The translations under genes and the position numbers were made by a program. The notes under the pieces are model-generated. The model was not told where the DNA came from. It searched no databases and worked only from the letters and a program-made list of their open reading frames with translations. A stretch of DNA of 64,000 nucleotides, taken from the NCBI GenBank assembly GCA_032716605.1, contig CM064485.1, positions 29,868,697 through 29,932,696 on the forward strand, written 5' to 3'. Below, piece after piece: positions 53,085-63,432 of this stretch. This stretch comes from Paralithodes platypus. Its lineage: Eukaryota; Arthropoda; Malacostraca; Decapoda; Lithodidae. The stretch's first letter is position 1. Each line of letters starts with the position of its first letter.

Positions 53085-56030
53085 ATGGCTGACCGCCGAC
53101 TGTCATTAATTCGAGGGTGCGGAGCAGCAGCTAGGAGTGAGTCGGGTGCAAAGGATCGTACCCCTCCCCCTCCCAAGAATTTTGATACACATAAATACAC
53201 AAAACCATCTAGCACTGACAATAAAACTGAACATAAACCAAATACCGTCCCGTATAAGAAGTCTAATGGTACCTCCCACTCCCAAGGGAAACCAAAGAGT
53301 AAAAAGTGCTTTGCATGTCACAAGGAGGGTCACTTTGCAAATGCTTGTCCGAACAAGACACCAAACAAGGTTGTGTCAATGGCCCGCAGCATAGGGGTGT
53401 CGCCTATATCTTCTGAGTTTGCCAAGGGTAGTTCGTCAGAGGTTGGGACACAGCCTGTGTTCAAGAGTCCGGAAGGCTCGAACCCTGTCCGCGACGTCTT
53501 TGGGGGTCATAGAGGGCATGGTTTTGTGAGGTGGGCTGGCGAAAGGCGAGGAGTAAAGCTATTGCGTGATACTGGGGCTTCTCAGACCTTGTTAAGGAAC
53601 TTTACTGGTGGACCGATTAACGCTGCTTGGGTGGTGGTAGTTCAGGGGATCAATGCTACGAAGTCCTACCCGCTGGTGCGGATGGAGCTGGAGGTGGGTG
53701 GTGTGGCGAAGGAGCTGGATGTCGGAATTATAGAGAACTTGCCTGTTGGGGGCGTCGACCTCCTCCTCGGCAACGACTTTGCGGTGCCTGCTTCTAAGGT
53801 TTCACCCTTGGTCATTGCCGAGAAGGCGGCCGACGTTAGTAGGGAGGAACAGGAGTGGGTTGAGAAGTGTAGCGTACAAACCATGGCGTGTGTTGTGACG
53901 CGTTCTCAGACATCCGGAACCTTGCAGCCACCACCTCAGTCTATCAAACCGCGGAGGAAAGATCACAAGAAAACGGGAAGTGTTGGTCAATTGGAGAGTT
54001 TTGAGCCGGCAGTGTTTCTTGGTGACTCATTATTGGCACCTATGTTAGAGTCTGGAGAGGCCCCGGGGCCTGTCACCGCTAGTGCAGGTGCAGGGCAGGA
54101 AGAGACTCTGCGACAGCATCGTTATGCGCAGCGTGAGGAAAGGATGGCTCAGCGGGACATTGGAGGTGGAAATAAATTATTTAAGATGAACTTGGATAAT
54201 CTCGCACCTGCTGATATATGTTCCTTGCAGCTGGAAGATCCTGAAGTCAGGGCTTGTGGTATTGGTGCTATCGAACTGGAGAGCGATGGGGATGCGCAGC
54301 CTGGTGATTTTTTCTTGTCCGAGGGGATCTTGTATTGGAGACATCAGGATCCCAAGAAAAAGTGGGATGGCGGGTCAGGATTAGTGGACCAGTTAGTAGT
54401 ACCGAGGGTGTGCCGTGAGAGCTTATTGAGATTAGCTCATGATGTGCCTTTGGCAGGGCACCTGGGGGCACGTAAGACGGAGGCAGCTCTGAGCAAGCTT
54501 TTCTGGTGGCCTGGGTTAAAGGCGAGTGTCGTGTCATGGGTGTCACAGTGTCACACTTGTCAAGTTGTTGGGAAACCCAATCAGGTCATTCCGAGAGCCC
54601 CGTTACAACCCATCCCTGTCATTGGGCCGCCCTTCAGCAAAGTAGTTATCGATATGGTTGGCCCATTGCCCCCCACTAGTGCCGGCAATAAATTTGTACT
54701 AACTGTAATGGATGTAGCAACACGGTATCCAGATGCTTACCCCATGCGCAACGGGATGGCTAAGACTGTTGGAAAAAACTTACTTGTCTATTTCTCTCGT
54801 TATGGCTACCCTCAGGAGATCCAGTCTGATCAGGGATCCAATTTTACTTCTGCTCTGTTTAAGCAGACCATGCAGCAACATGGGATAGTGTCTGTGGTGT
54901 CATCTGCCTACCATCCCGAGAGTCAGGGAGTTTTGGAAAGGTGGCACTCGACTCTCAAGAGTATGTTGCGGTGTTATTGCATGGAAAATGGGAAGGACTG
55001 GGATCTAGGTCTCCCATACGTTTTATTTGCTGCGAGAGAAGTACCTGGGGAGAGCTTGGGATTTAGCCTGAACGAGTTGGTTTTTGGACACAGGGTCAGG
55101 GGGCCCCTCCACATAGTCAAGGAGATCTGGGAGGGAGTCACAAAGCCATGCTCGCTTCTAAAGTATGTAGTTGAAAGCCGTGAGAGAATGCTAAAGAGCT
55201 TGGAGGTAGCAGGTCGGAACCTTAAGAGTTCACAAGCTCAGATGAAGGACAGATACGACCAGAAGGTGAAGCTGAGGGAGTTTGAAGTAGATCAGGAGGT
55301 ACTGATGCTACTGCCTCTGGTGGGACACCCCTTGTCTGCCAAGTATTCTGGTCCGTATCGAGTTGTAAGGAAGGTTTCTGATCTCGACTATTTAGTAGCT
55401 ACTCCTGATCGTAAGATAAAGAACCAACTTTGCCATGTAAATCTGATAAAAGAGTATGTGAGGCGCCCCTCCGAGCCTCTCACTGTCCCGGTGTTGATCT
55501 GCAGCGATCGTGGTGGAGAAGGAGGAAGGGACAGTCAAGCTGCGGGGGAGGATAATTGGGATTGTCATGTTTCTGCGGATCAGTGGGCGGGGAATTCTAG
55601 ACAAGTGGCTCACGAGTTGATATTGCACCTGCCTGAGCAACAGCGTGTAGCTGTGCAGCACTTGTTTGATTCAAACCCAGCTGTTTTCGCGGAGCATCCT
55701 GGCCTCACTACTCAAGCGGTGCACGATGTCGATGTTGGGGACCACCCGCCCTTTAAATCAGTGCCATACCGTGTTCCCCCTATTAAATTACCAGCACTTA
55801 GGGAAGAGCTGGATTATATGCTGAAACGTGGGCTGATTTCTGAGGGTGCAGTAAGGTGGACTTCCCCCGTCACACTGCAGCCCAAACCAGATGGCAAGGT
55901 GTGGTTTTGTATAGATTTCCGCAGGTTGAATGGTTTAACCCCCACAAATGCCTACCCTCTCCCTCGCGTGGACGACAGTGTGGATAAGATAGGAAAAGCC
56001 AAGTTCCTCACTAAGATAGACCTTGTTTAG
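53085..56030 (+). CDS. Gypsy-3 Gag C-terminus - protease - integrase - RT N-terminus (981 codons)
   Basis: One uninterrupted frame. Nucleocapsid zinc knuckle C75-C78-H83-C88. Protease DTGA 162-165 and LLLGNDF 227-233. Integrase zinc domain H452, H459, C489, C492; catalytic triad D523, D582, E618 with 35 residues between the last two; GPY/F module at 756 (GPYRVV) to about 792. Then comes the RT N-terminus: VFAEHPGL, SPVTLQPKPDGKVW, FRRLNGLTPTNAYPLPRV and LTKIDL with the first RT Asp D979. A TAG at 56028-56030 replaces what is a Lys or Arg codon in related elements. The order protease-integrase-RT is unusual for Ty3/gypsy. The polyprotein would be cut by its own protease in the particle. Confidence 0.92.
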   Translation: MADRRLSLIRGCGAAARSESGAKDRTPPPPKNFDTHKYTKPSSTDNKTEHKPNTVPYKKSNGTSHSQGKPKSKKCFACHKEGHFANACPNKTPNKVVSMARSIGVSPISSEFAKGSSSEVGTQPVFKSPEGSNPVRDVFGGHRGHGFVRWAGERRGVKLLRDTGASQTLLRNFTGGPINAAWVVVVQGINATKSYPLVRMELEVGGVAKELDVGIIENLPVGGVDLLLGNDFAVPASKVSPLVIAEKAADVSREEQEWVEKCSVQTMACVVTRSQTSGTLQPPPQSIKPRRKDHKKTGSVGQLESFEPAVFLGDSLLAPMLESGEAPGPVTASAGAGQEETLRQHRYAQREERMAQRDIGGGNKLFKMNLDNLAPADICSLQLEDPEVRACGIGAIELESDGDAQPGDFFLSEGILYWRHQDPKKKWDGGSGLVDQLVVPRVCRESLLRLAHDVPLAGHLGARKTEAALSKLFWWPGLKASVVSWVSQCHTCQVVGKPNQVIPRAPLQPIPVIGPPFSKVVIDMVGPLPPTSAGNKFVLTVMDVATRYPDAYPMRNGMAKTVGKNLLVYFSRYGYPQEIQSDQGSNFTSALFKQTMQQHGIVSVVSSAYHPESQGVLERWHSTLKSMLRCYCMENGKDWDLGLPYVLFAAREVPGESLGFSLNELVFGHRVRGPLHIVKEIWEGVTKPCSLLKYVVESRERMLKSLEVAGRNLKSSQAQMKDRYDQKVKLREFEVDQEVLMLLPLVGHPLSAKYSGPYRVVRKVSDLDYLVATPDRKIKNQLCHVNLIKEYVRRPSEPLTVPVLICSDRGGEGGRDSQAAGEDNWDCHVSADQWAGNSRQVAHELILHLPEQQRVAVQHLFDSNPAVFAEHPGLTTQAVHDVDVGDHPPFKSVPYRVPPIKLPALREELDYMLKRGLISEGAVRWTSPVTLQPKPDGKVWFCIDFRRLNGLTPTNAYPLPRVDDSVDKIGKAKFLTKIDLV

Positions 56031-57014
56031 GGTTATTGGCAAGTGCCCTTGTCTGAGCGAGTGCGAGAGGTGTGTGGGTTTGTGGTGGACAGTGCCACAT
56101 ATCGTTACCATGTTATGCCATACGGGCTGAAAAATGCCCCTGCAACGTTTCAGAAATTAATGAACGACATTGTAGCCGACATTCCCAACTGTACGGTGTA
56201 CCTAGATGATGTCATAATAAACGACGAGGATTTTAACAGTCACTGTGCTCACATCGGACAGCTTTTTAATAAACTGAATGAAGCAGGTTTGGTGATAAAC
56301 CTGGGTAAGTGCGATTTTGTCAAAGCCACAGTTTTGTACCTGGGGTTCGAGGTGGGGATGGGTCAGGTGTGCCCTCCACAGACAAAGATCAAAGCCATCG
56401 ATCAGTTTCCCCAGCCTACGACTAAGAAACAAATCATGCGGTTTCTAGGTATGATAGGCTATTATCGTCGCTTCATCAAAGGCTATTCGACTGTACTTGC
56501 ACCTTTAACTGACTTATTATCTAAGGACAAGAAGTTCCGGTGGTCTCCTGAGTGTGCAGAGGCGTTTTCCTTGGTGAAACACCTGTTATATACCCACCCC
56601 ATACTCAAGGCCCCGGACTTCAGCAGACCTTTTCAGCTGGCGACTGATGCCAGTGGCGTAGGGGCTGGGGCTGTCTTGTTACAGACAGATGATAAAGGTA
56701 TCGAACATCCAGTGAGTTTTTACAGTAAAAAATTCAATAGTGCACAAAGGAATTACTCTGTAATTGAAAATGAACTCCTGGCGATAGTGCTGGCGCTCAG
56801 GCACTTCGATGTATATGTTCCTGCTTTCGGACCAGTCGTAGTGGTTTATACCGATCATCACCCTCTGAAATTCTTGAATCAGTTTCATAACCGGAATATG
56901 AGGCTGACCAGGTGGTCACTCATGCTTCAGGAGTATAATCTGGACATACGCCATATTGCCGGTTCTGATAACGTGATAGCGGATTGTCTATCAAGGGTGG
57001 ATGATGTTGGTTAG
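56031..57014 (+). CDS. Gypsy-3 reverse transcriptase (rest) and RNase H
   Basis: Continues in the same frame after the TAG: GYWQVPLSERVRE, YHVMPYGLKNAPATFQ, YLDDV with the two catalytic Asp, and FLGMIGYYRRFI (thumb). RNase H follows: ATDASGVGAGAVL, ENELLAIVLAL, YTDHHPLKFL, ADCLSRVDD. It ends at a TAG before 57015. All catalytic motifs of both enzymes are present. Bases 57015-57330 are a non-coding 3' region similar to Gypsy-1. Confidence 0.92.
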   Translation, partial: GYWQVPLSERVREVCGFVVDSATYRYHVMPYGLKNAPATFQKLMNDIVADIPNCTVYLDDVIINDEDFNSHCAHIGQLFNKLNEAGLVINLGKCDFVKATVLYLGFEVGMGQVCPPQTKIKAIDQFPQPTTKKQIMRFLGMIGYYRRFIKGYSTVLAPLTDLLSKDKKFRWSPECAEAFSLVKHLLYTHPILKAPDFSRPFQLATDASGVGAGAVLLQTDDKGIEHPVSFYSKKFNSAQRNYSVIENELLAIVLALRHFDVYVPAFGPVVVVYTDHHPLKFLNQFHNRNMRLTRWSLMLQEYNLDIRHIAGSDNVIADCLSRVDDVG

Positions 57015-57338
57015 ACTGCCACAGGATTGAGGGTTGAGTGTGGAGGAAAATAGGCTGTCACTGTAGTTCAGCCGAAAAAAACAAATTAAAAAAGCAAAAA
57101 CCTTATAAAAACTCTTTATTTTTTATAACGTGTAGAATTTTGTATAAGATGTTGTAGCAGTATCTAAGTTGAATGTTTTTGCTTATTGTCGCTAAGTTAG
57201 TTGAACTTGCTCGGTGGAGCGCAACAGTCTTTATTTTTTTTATATATAGTGCCTTGTGTCGCAACAGTGTGTGGTACTATGAGAAGCTTTCTGTTAGATA
57301 TGAAGAACTTAGTCAAGGGTCTTATATCTTGGGGGAGG

Positions 57339-59238
57339 TGTGACGCTTCTGCATAGTAGCCACGTGCGGGCATGCGCGCGCGTCGGCTGCCCAGCCCTTT
57401 AGAAACCGGCTGGCGGCAGCCGGCCGGCCGGCTTTTCCCTTAGTATATATCCTATGACAATGTAACTAATGTCTGGGATATTCTTATGTTGTTTCACAGC
57501 TTGAAGCTGCCCTTATTCTTAACCAACGCATCTTAGTATATTTTATTCTCGATAGTTGATTGTTTCATTATAATATATAAGATGTAAGTTTGGTGAGAGT
57601 GGGAGGAGACGAGCGGGAGAGAGAGAGACCGGCTGGGGGACGTTGCTTCGCGCGGAGAGTCTAGCTTGGGACGAGCCTGATGTGCCACATGCATTTGTTC
57701 GCAACGTTAGGCTTAGTTTCGACTCACGCACGGGGTAGACGATTTTGACCCGGCAACTGTGTTGAGTGTTGCCAAGCCTGGGATGTATTCTGCATGCCTA
57801 GGGCGGGGTCCAGACAGATTCAAGACTCAGAGCTCACCTCACTGTCGTACCCTTCGGACCCCCTTCATATCTATCCCTCTCAACCCCACTTAGAAACTTT
57901 CTCTCTTACTTTGTATACCTTCTTTCCACTACTTCACCAATCTATTTAATTATCCCATCCCCTTGATAGACCTTATATCTATTATTGTATTAACGACGAG
58001 CTCTCAGATAACTAGATAGGATTTTGGGCCTTATGCAGAAACGTAATTGTTAATGAGACCTAGGAAGCTTTTTTGTTGTCTCATATTTGGTGGTTTCATG
58101 CTTCCTAGTGTGTTCTTGTGTCAGGTTAGCAGGGGCTAGACCGGAGGGGAGGCTTTTTGCGATCCTTTAAGTAAAGTCTGCTGGTGCGAGTCCTGTGGAC
58201 CCGCACGACTTTACTAGGATACCCGTGGGAGTCTGGGGGCATTTTCTTGTCTGTGTCCCTGTGTGTCTAGTGTTGTGTTGTGTGAGGGCCCTTGCCTAGT
58301 CCACTCAGCACTGCGCTAGCACGTCTTGCTTTTGTTTTAGGGTCGCCAGGAGAGAGTCAGATACTTGCGATCTGAGTCTCTCAAGAGAGCACCCTTTCAA
58401 TTAGAGTAATTTGGCGCCCAGACTTGGGAACGTCCCTAGGCTAGAGCAGGTGGCTCAGCCCAGGTATCCGAAGCCTATATCCTTCCGGCTAGACCTCTGC
58501 CACCTGGCAGATTAACAGCTAGGGGTTTATTATTTCTGTATGCTTGTTATTGTGGCACAGTTTACCATTTTTGTGAACATTGTGAGTCAGGGTGTGGCTT
58601 AGAGACTCTGTCCGAGCAGGCTTGCCTGACTAAGAGTGAGAAGCACACCTGTATGTGGTTATGTTGCGAGTTGCTACCTTTATTTAATTATACCTATGCC
58701 ATTATACACTGTATGGCCTATCACTAGTATTTATTCCTGCTTATGAGTTAAGAGTTCTCTAAATCCGTAACGTACTTTCTTTGCTAAGCATCAGATCCTA
58801 CAGTAGCCGCATGCAGTTTAGAAACCCGCATCTTGTCTACCGGTACGATGTTTTGAGGACTGTTTGCTTTCACCTTCTTTCACGCAGGGGTGATTAGTTG
58901 TATTAATTAACGTAACGTTAAATGTACTTTCTTCTAGTTTGTTATTAAATTGTTTCTGCAATTTAATTCCGTCATCTATCTTTTCCTTGAAGCTTTAAGT
59001 CAACTTAATTGTGTGATCTTTTATATAGCCTGCTTGACTATCAGCAGTCTATAGTGCGTGCACCCTGTAACCGAGTCATAGGATACCTCGTTGTCCAGGC
59101 AGGACTCTTGACGGTTTAGGGTGGTTTGTTGCCTGTGTTTATAGATAAGGGTTGGATCTAGCGTTTTCCGTTGTTGCTTGTTGCCGCATACCTAGTCCAA
59201 TAAAAAGAGCCCAGTGTTTATATATCCCAGGACGTAAC

Positions 59239-59239
<1 letters not shown>
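57339..59239 (+). repeat. Gypsy-3 3' LTR (1901 bp)
   Basis: TGTGACGCTTCTGCATAG to CAGGACGTAACA, with AATAAA at 59199-59204. Followed immediately by (TA)n. Confidence 0.93.
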
Positions 59240-59277
<38 letters not shown>

Positions 59278-59307
59278 GACATAAATACGCCAATCCCCCT
59301 TTAAAAC
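59240..59307 (+). repeat. (TA)n/(GA)n and right end of the B element split by Gypsy-3
   Basis: TA repeats, then (GA)n, then ATACGCCAATCCCCCTTTAA, a B-type terminus. Bases 59308-59587 hold no recognised feature. Confidence 0.65.
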
Positions 59308-59587
59308 CAGTTCGCCCTTTCTGTCAACTGGGAGTTATATTTGCTCAAGTTATGGTGGGTATACGAGATTTAACTAGAGTTAGACAAGAACGATGCAAAC
59401 AAAAATATCAATAGGTTCAGGAATATTTCGTAGCGAAGTTGGTCCTTTGTGATCTGTGCCCCATAAAATTTCCTTTCCTTTGGCATAAGCATTAGGCTAT
59501 AGTGTAATTGGGTCCAGTATATGATTAGATTGATATGCAGTGGTCGAATAATGGATATTAATCGTGGTCATGTGCTGTACTTACAAC

Positions 59588-59740
59588 TGTCTTGATTGTG
59601 TAATGGTTAGAGTGTGCAAGTTCTGTATGCTATAACCTGGGTTCGAATCCTGGGAGGATCACATGCTTTCATAAATTTCATTTGTCGGATTATTGGTGTT
59701 AAGAACGATGTTAATAATTATTAATATTTAGTTGTTTTGT
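59588..59740 (+). repeat. tRNA-derived SINE-like sequence
   Basis: A box TAATGGTTAGAGTG and B box GGGTTCGAATCC; TGATTGT can pair imperfectly with AGGATCA as an acceptor stem. The anticodon arm is poor. The tail ATAAATTTCATTTGTCGGAT resembles that of 9431-9560. Bases 59741-60104 hold nothing recognised. Confidence 0.5.
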
Positions 59741-60104
59741 CCATTTGGTGGTTGAGCCTGGGAAACTTGCTATTCATTTGTTCTTCCAAATAAATTAGTA
59801 AAATTATATTTGTTTAGTCTGTTTTTCCTCTTTTAGAAACAATGGATAAGACAAAATAAAATCAGAGTAATTTATAGCGCATCTGGTATTTTTTTTGTTT
59901 AAAGGATGCCATTATTAGCGTATTATTACCAATTACACTCTGAAGTTGTGTTTTGTTTTCTCCAGAGGTATATTAATTCGAATAAAAATGTATGTGATTA
60001 ACTTTCTCTTCGGAACACGTTTTCTTCCGGCAGGTGTCACAATAGCAATCTGAAAGTTGGATTTCTATCAAAATCTGGTACCCGCAACCAGTTACTAGAT
60101 CATT

Positions 60105-60479
60105 TTAAGGGGAGGAGGACCATTTTTCTGGATCACCTTCTCCCTAATGTTTAGCCCCACTAATTTTGAGATTTTAAGACGTTGGTTCTATTAGTTTGGG
60201 GATTTTATGACCTTTCACCCCATTTCTTTGTCAATATTAGGACCCTTCGTGCTATTTATGTGTCGATTTTTTCCCTGGCGAGCGATAGCAAGCCTGTAAT
60301 TTTAGGAAGAATTGGCCTTTGGCGGGACATTTTTCTACCGAAAAATGTACAAATCTCTCTTGAAGAGGGGGGGTGTTTTTCTAAGCTTGAGGGGGTGTTT
60401 TTTAAGCTAGGGAGGAAACTAAACAAAATATCTGAATACATGAAGTAATAGACCAAACAAACGTCCACTGTCCCCTTAA
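60105..60479 (+). mobile_element. B-family TTAA element (complete)
   Basis: TTAAGGGGAGGAGGACC to ACTGTCCCCTTAA with all B landmarks, slightly shortened near 60,370-60,410. Confidence 0.85.
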
Positions 60480-60602
60480 GTTTAATGCACCGACAACGAC
60501 TTCATGCAAGATCGGATACATGATTCTAAAACATCTAAACACTTTTAATTAACTTCTTCAGCACGAGGACGCCTTTTTTCCTTTGATTCTGGCTAAGACG
60601 AT

Positions 60603-60985
60603 TTAAGGGAGCCCACCTCGCTTGTTTTATCTTTCTCTCCCTCTCTCTTTGGCTTGTATTCATTCGGCCCCATTCAGCCTACTGTTTTAAGTCGTTTACC
60701 TCCATCCAGCTGTCAATATTTTCCTGACGAGCGGTAGCGAGCCAGCATATATTTTTTGTTTTAACAGCAAGCTAAATTTGTTCATTTTTCGATAGAAAAA
60801 TTTCTCCGGCGAAGCCGGATTTCTCCATACAATGCTGGCTCGCTATCGCTCGCCAGGAAGATATCGATACCTGGATGGAGATAAAAGTCTTAAAACAGTT
60901 GGCTGAATGGGGCCGAATGGATACAAGCCAGGGAAAGAGAGAAAAGGGGAGCAAGATAACAAAAAAAAACGGTGACCCCCCTTAA
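60603..60985. mobile_element. D-family foldback element inside an A element
   Basis: TTAAGGGAGCCCACCTCGC to GGTGACCCCCCTTAA, centre hairpin TCCGGCGAAGCCGGA. The two tips differ, with GGGAGCC on one side and GGGGGGTCACC on the other. Confidence 0.85.
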
Positions 60986-61068
60986 GCAGTTTGAGAAGGA
61001 CCTGTCTTATGCGGAGTGCGTATTCAGTTCGGATGTACCCCTTTGAGTCCTAGAGGTAGATTATAAGC

Positions 61069-61428
61069 TTAAGGGGGGTCACCTGCTTTTTTTTCTCTTT
61101 CTCTGGCTTGTATCCATTCGGCCCCATTAAGCCAACTGTTTTATGACGTTTATGCCCATCCAGGTGTCGATTTCTTCCTGGCGAACCATAGCGAGCCAGC
61201 ATTGTATGGAGAAATCCGGCTTCGCCGGACACATTGTTCTATCGAAAAATGTATAAATTTAGCTTGCTGTCAAAATTAAAATATATATATATGCTGGCTC
61301 GCTACCGCTCGCCAGGAAAATATTGACACCTGGATGGGGGTAAGCGTCTTAAAACAGTTTGCTGAATGGGGCCGAATGGATACAAGCCAAAGAGAGAGAG
61401 AGAAAAAAAGCGAGGAGGGCTCCCTTAA
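61069..61428. mobile_element. Second D-family foldback element inside the same A element
   Basis: TTAAGGGGGGTCACCTGC to GAGGAGGGCTCCCTTAA, so in tip type it is the reverse of the first. Centre hairpin TCCGGCTTCGCCGGA. Confidence 0.85.
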
Positions 61429-61547
61429 GAAAGTCCGTCTAATTGTAACCAGATTATGATGAAAATTACGTCATCGTGCTGAAGGGGTTGAAATGCGTCA
61501 TGGTTGTGAACATTGATATTCGGTGAAAAAGTTTTGAGGTGAATTAG

Positions 61548-61651
61548 TTAAACCTTCAAGATCCAATACGCATTTATTTTATGTTTTCCGGCTACTATCA
61601 GACGATTTTATTCAGATTAGGAAGGGTATATGGAAGTCGGTTAATTGAAAT
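61548..61651. repeat. A-like half element at the 5' border of a LINE fragment
   Basis: GTTAAACCTTCAAGATCC, then CAGACGATTTTATTCAGATTAGGAAGG, which resembles an A left arm. Its right arm is not seen. Confidence 0.45.
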
Positions 61652-62663
61652 GAGGGTGTAAAGGCGGCAGTACGTGTGGAGAGTGAGCAGAGCGAGTTCT
61701 TTGACCTGAATGTTGGTTTGAAACAGGGGTATGTGATGTTCCCGTGGTTGTTTACTGTATATATGGATGGAGTCATGAAAGAAATACTATCAAGAGCAGT
61801 GGATGTTGGTGTATCGCTGAAAAGGGAGGGAATTGAGTGGAAGCTACCTATACTGCTGTTTGCGGATGATACAGTTCTGATGAGTGATAATGAATGGGAG
61901 TTGCAGGGTCTGGTAAATGAGTTTGGAACAGTGTGCGAAAAACGGAATTTGAAGGTAAATGCGGGGAAGAGCAAGGTTATGGTCTTCGAAAGGGGTGAAG
62001 TCACAGAGTGTGAGGTGAAGCTGAACGGTCAGGCTATGGAGATCGTCAACCCTTTTAAGTATCTGGGCAATGTGTTGAGTAAAGATGGGACTATGGATGA
62101 AGAAGTGCGGGAGAGGGTACAACAGGGGAAGAGGGTTGTAGGAACGCTGAAAGCAGTAACAAGAAATAGGGTGGTCAGTATGGAAGTGAAGAAGTCCTTG
62201 CATGACAGTGTGGTAATCCCGACACTGACTTACGGAAGCAAAGCATGGACGTTGGTTGAGAGACTCAGACCAAGAGTGAGAGCAGTGGAAATTAATTACT
62301 TAAGAAGTGCGTGCGGAGTTACATGGAGGGATAGACAGACTAATGAGGCAGTAAGAAGGAGGTGTGGTGTGGAGGTAGATGTGCGGGAAAGTGTGACAAG
62401 GAACAACTTGAGATGGTTCAGCCATATGGAACATATGGAAAGCGAGAGAATGACTAAGAGGGTGTACGAGAGCGAGGTGGAGGGACAGAGAGGGAGAGGT
62501 AGACCGAAAGAGAGGTGGAAGGATGGAGTGAGGAAGTATATGAACGAAGGCGGTGCTGGTTGGGGGGAGGGGCGTCGACTGACCGGGGACAGAGGTGCAT
62601 GGGGGCGGTTCGTTCGTGGCCACCCCTTCGGGGATCACGGCGTCAGGCAATAGATAGATAAAT
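61652..62663 (+). pseudogene. 5'-truncated LINE reverse transcriptase fragment
   Basis: Open frame to the stop at 62651-62653. RT motifs GLKQGYVMFPWLFTVYMDG and LLFADDTVLM, then a C-terminal domain with YGSKAWTLVERL, CGVTWRDRQTNE, RWFSHMEHMESERMTKRV and GRGRPKERW. It belongs to the same broad type as the LINE at 38.7-42.0 kb (GLRQGSVMSPWLFNMFMDG there), with substitutions at positions otherwise occupied by Ser. It ends in a short (GATA)n. The endonuclease and the first half of RT are missing. Confidence 0.85.
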
Positions 62664-62695
62664 TTATTTACCCTTATGATTCCTACTGATCCTTC

Positions 62696-62910
62696 TTAAC
62701 CCCTTCACTACCGGAGATGTCGTTTTCTCTTATGTCAGCTATATTTAGACGATTTAATACAACTAAGGAATGACGTGTGTTAGTTAAAATAATTAATTGG
62801 GATTCTTGGAAGCCATTTAATTAGTGCATGACATTCCTAAGCTGAATACAAAATCGTCTAATAACTGCCAGAAAATAATGAAATGGCGACCTCGATAATG
62901 AAGGGGTTAA
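62696..62910. mobile_element. A-family TTAA palindromic element
   Basis: TTAACCCCTTCACTACCGGA to CGATAATGAAGGGGTTAA with paired arms (TTTAGACGATTTAATACA and CAAAATCGTCTAATAAC). Confidence 0.85.
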
Positions 62911-62974
62911 GCTGTATAAAATAATCTAATGATAGCCAGAATAAGCTGCCAAATGCGTCACAATCTTCAAAGGG

Positions 62975-63342
62975 TTAAGGGGGGTTGGTTCACTTTTTGG
63001 GAGATATTTTCATGTATTCATTATTTGTCTAGTTTCCTCCCTAGACCTCCATCAAATTATAGATAAAAAACATTAAATCTCCCTTCTAGATTAATTTGTA
63101 AATTTGTCGGTAGAAATATATCCCGGCCGAAGGCCGGATCTTCCAACATTACAGGCTCACTATCGTTCGCCAGGGAGAAAATCGACACCTAAATAGCACG
63201 AAAGGTCTAAATATTGACGAAGAAATGGGGCGAAAGGTCTTAACATCGACTAACAAATGGGGCAAACGTCTTATCATTGAAAACTAATGGGGCTAAACAT
63301 GAGCGAGAAAGCGGTCCAGAAAACCGGGCCATCCCCCCTTAA
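62975..63342 (-). mobile_element. B-family TTAA element (complete, inverted)
   Basis: TTAAGGGGGGTTGGTTC to GGCCATCCCCCCTTAA, hairpin GGCCGAAGGCC. Confidence 0.85.
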
Positions 63343-63432
63343 GAGGTGAAGCATCTGGGAATGGTAATAATTCAGAGGCCAAATAATGGTCATCAGGAGA
63401 CGTGACTGGAAAATAATAGTCTAGTAGTAAGA

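Larger units (their letters stand above)
50222..59239 (+). mobile_element. Gypsy-3: near-complete Ty3/gypsy retrotransposon with integrase before RT
   Basis: Order: 5' LTR (with a retroposed insert), PBS, shortened gag, protease, integrase, RT, RNase H, purine tract GGGGGAGG (57331-57338), 3' LTR. By eye the LTRs differ at about two dozen positions over 1.9 kb (roughly 1.3%), so insertion is recent on the scale of this window. Defects seen are the gag 5' deletion, one extra A in gag and one TAG in RT. Confidence 0.93.
60549..61492. mobile_element. A-family element interrupted by two D-family elements
   Basis: Left arm TTAACTTCTTCAGCACGAGG; middle piece GAGAAGGACC to AGATTATAAGC at 60986-61068; right arm GTCCGTCTAATTG to GTGCTGAAGGGGTTGA (last TTAA mutated). 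Aligned with 17103-17315, the three pieces form one A element. Confidence 0.8.

Noticed and set aside
59603..59670. tRNA gene candidate with good A and B boxes
   Set aside because: The anticodon arm does not pair well and the acceptor stem is imperfect. The tail is shared with another copy, so a SINE-like origin is more likely.
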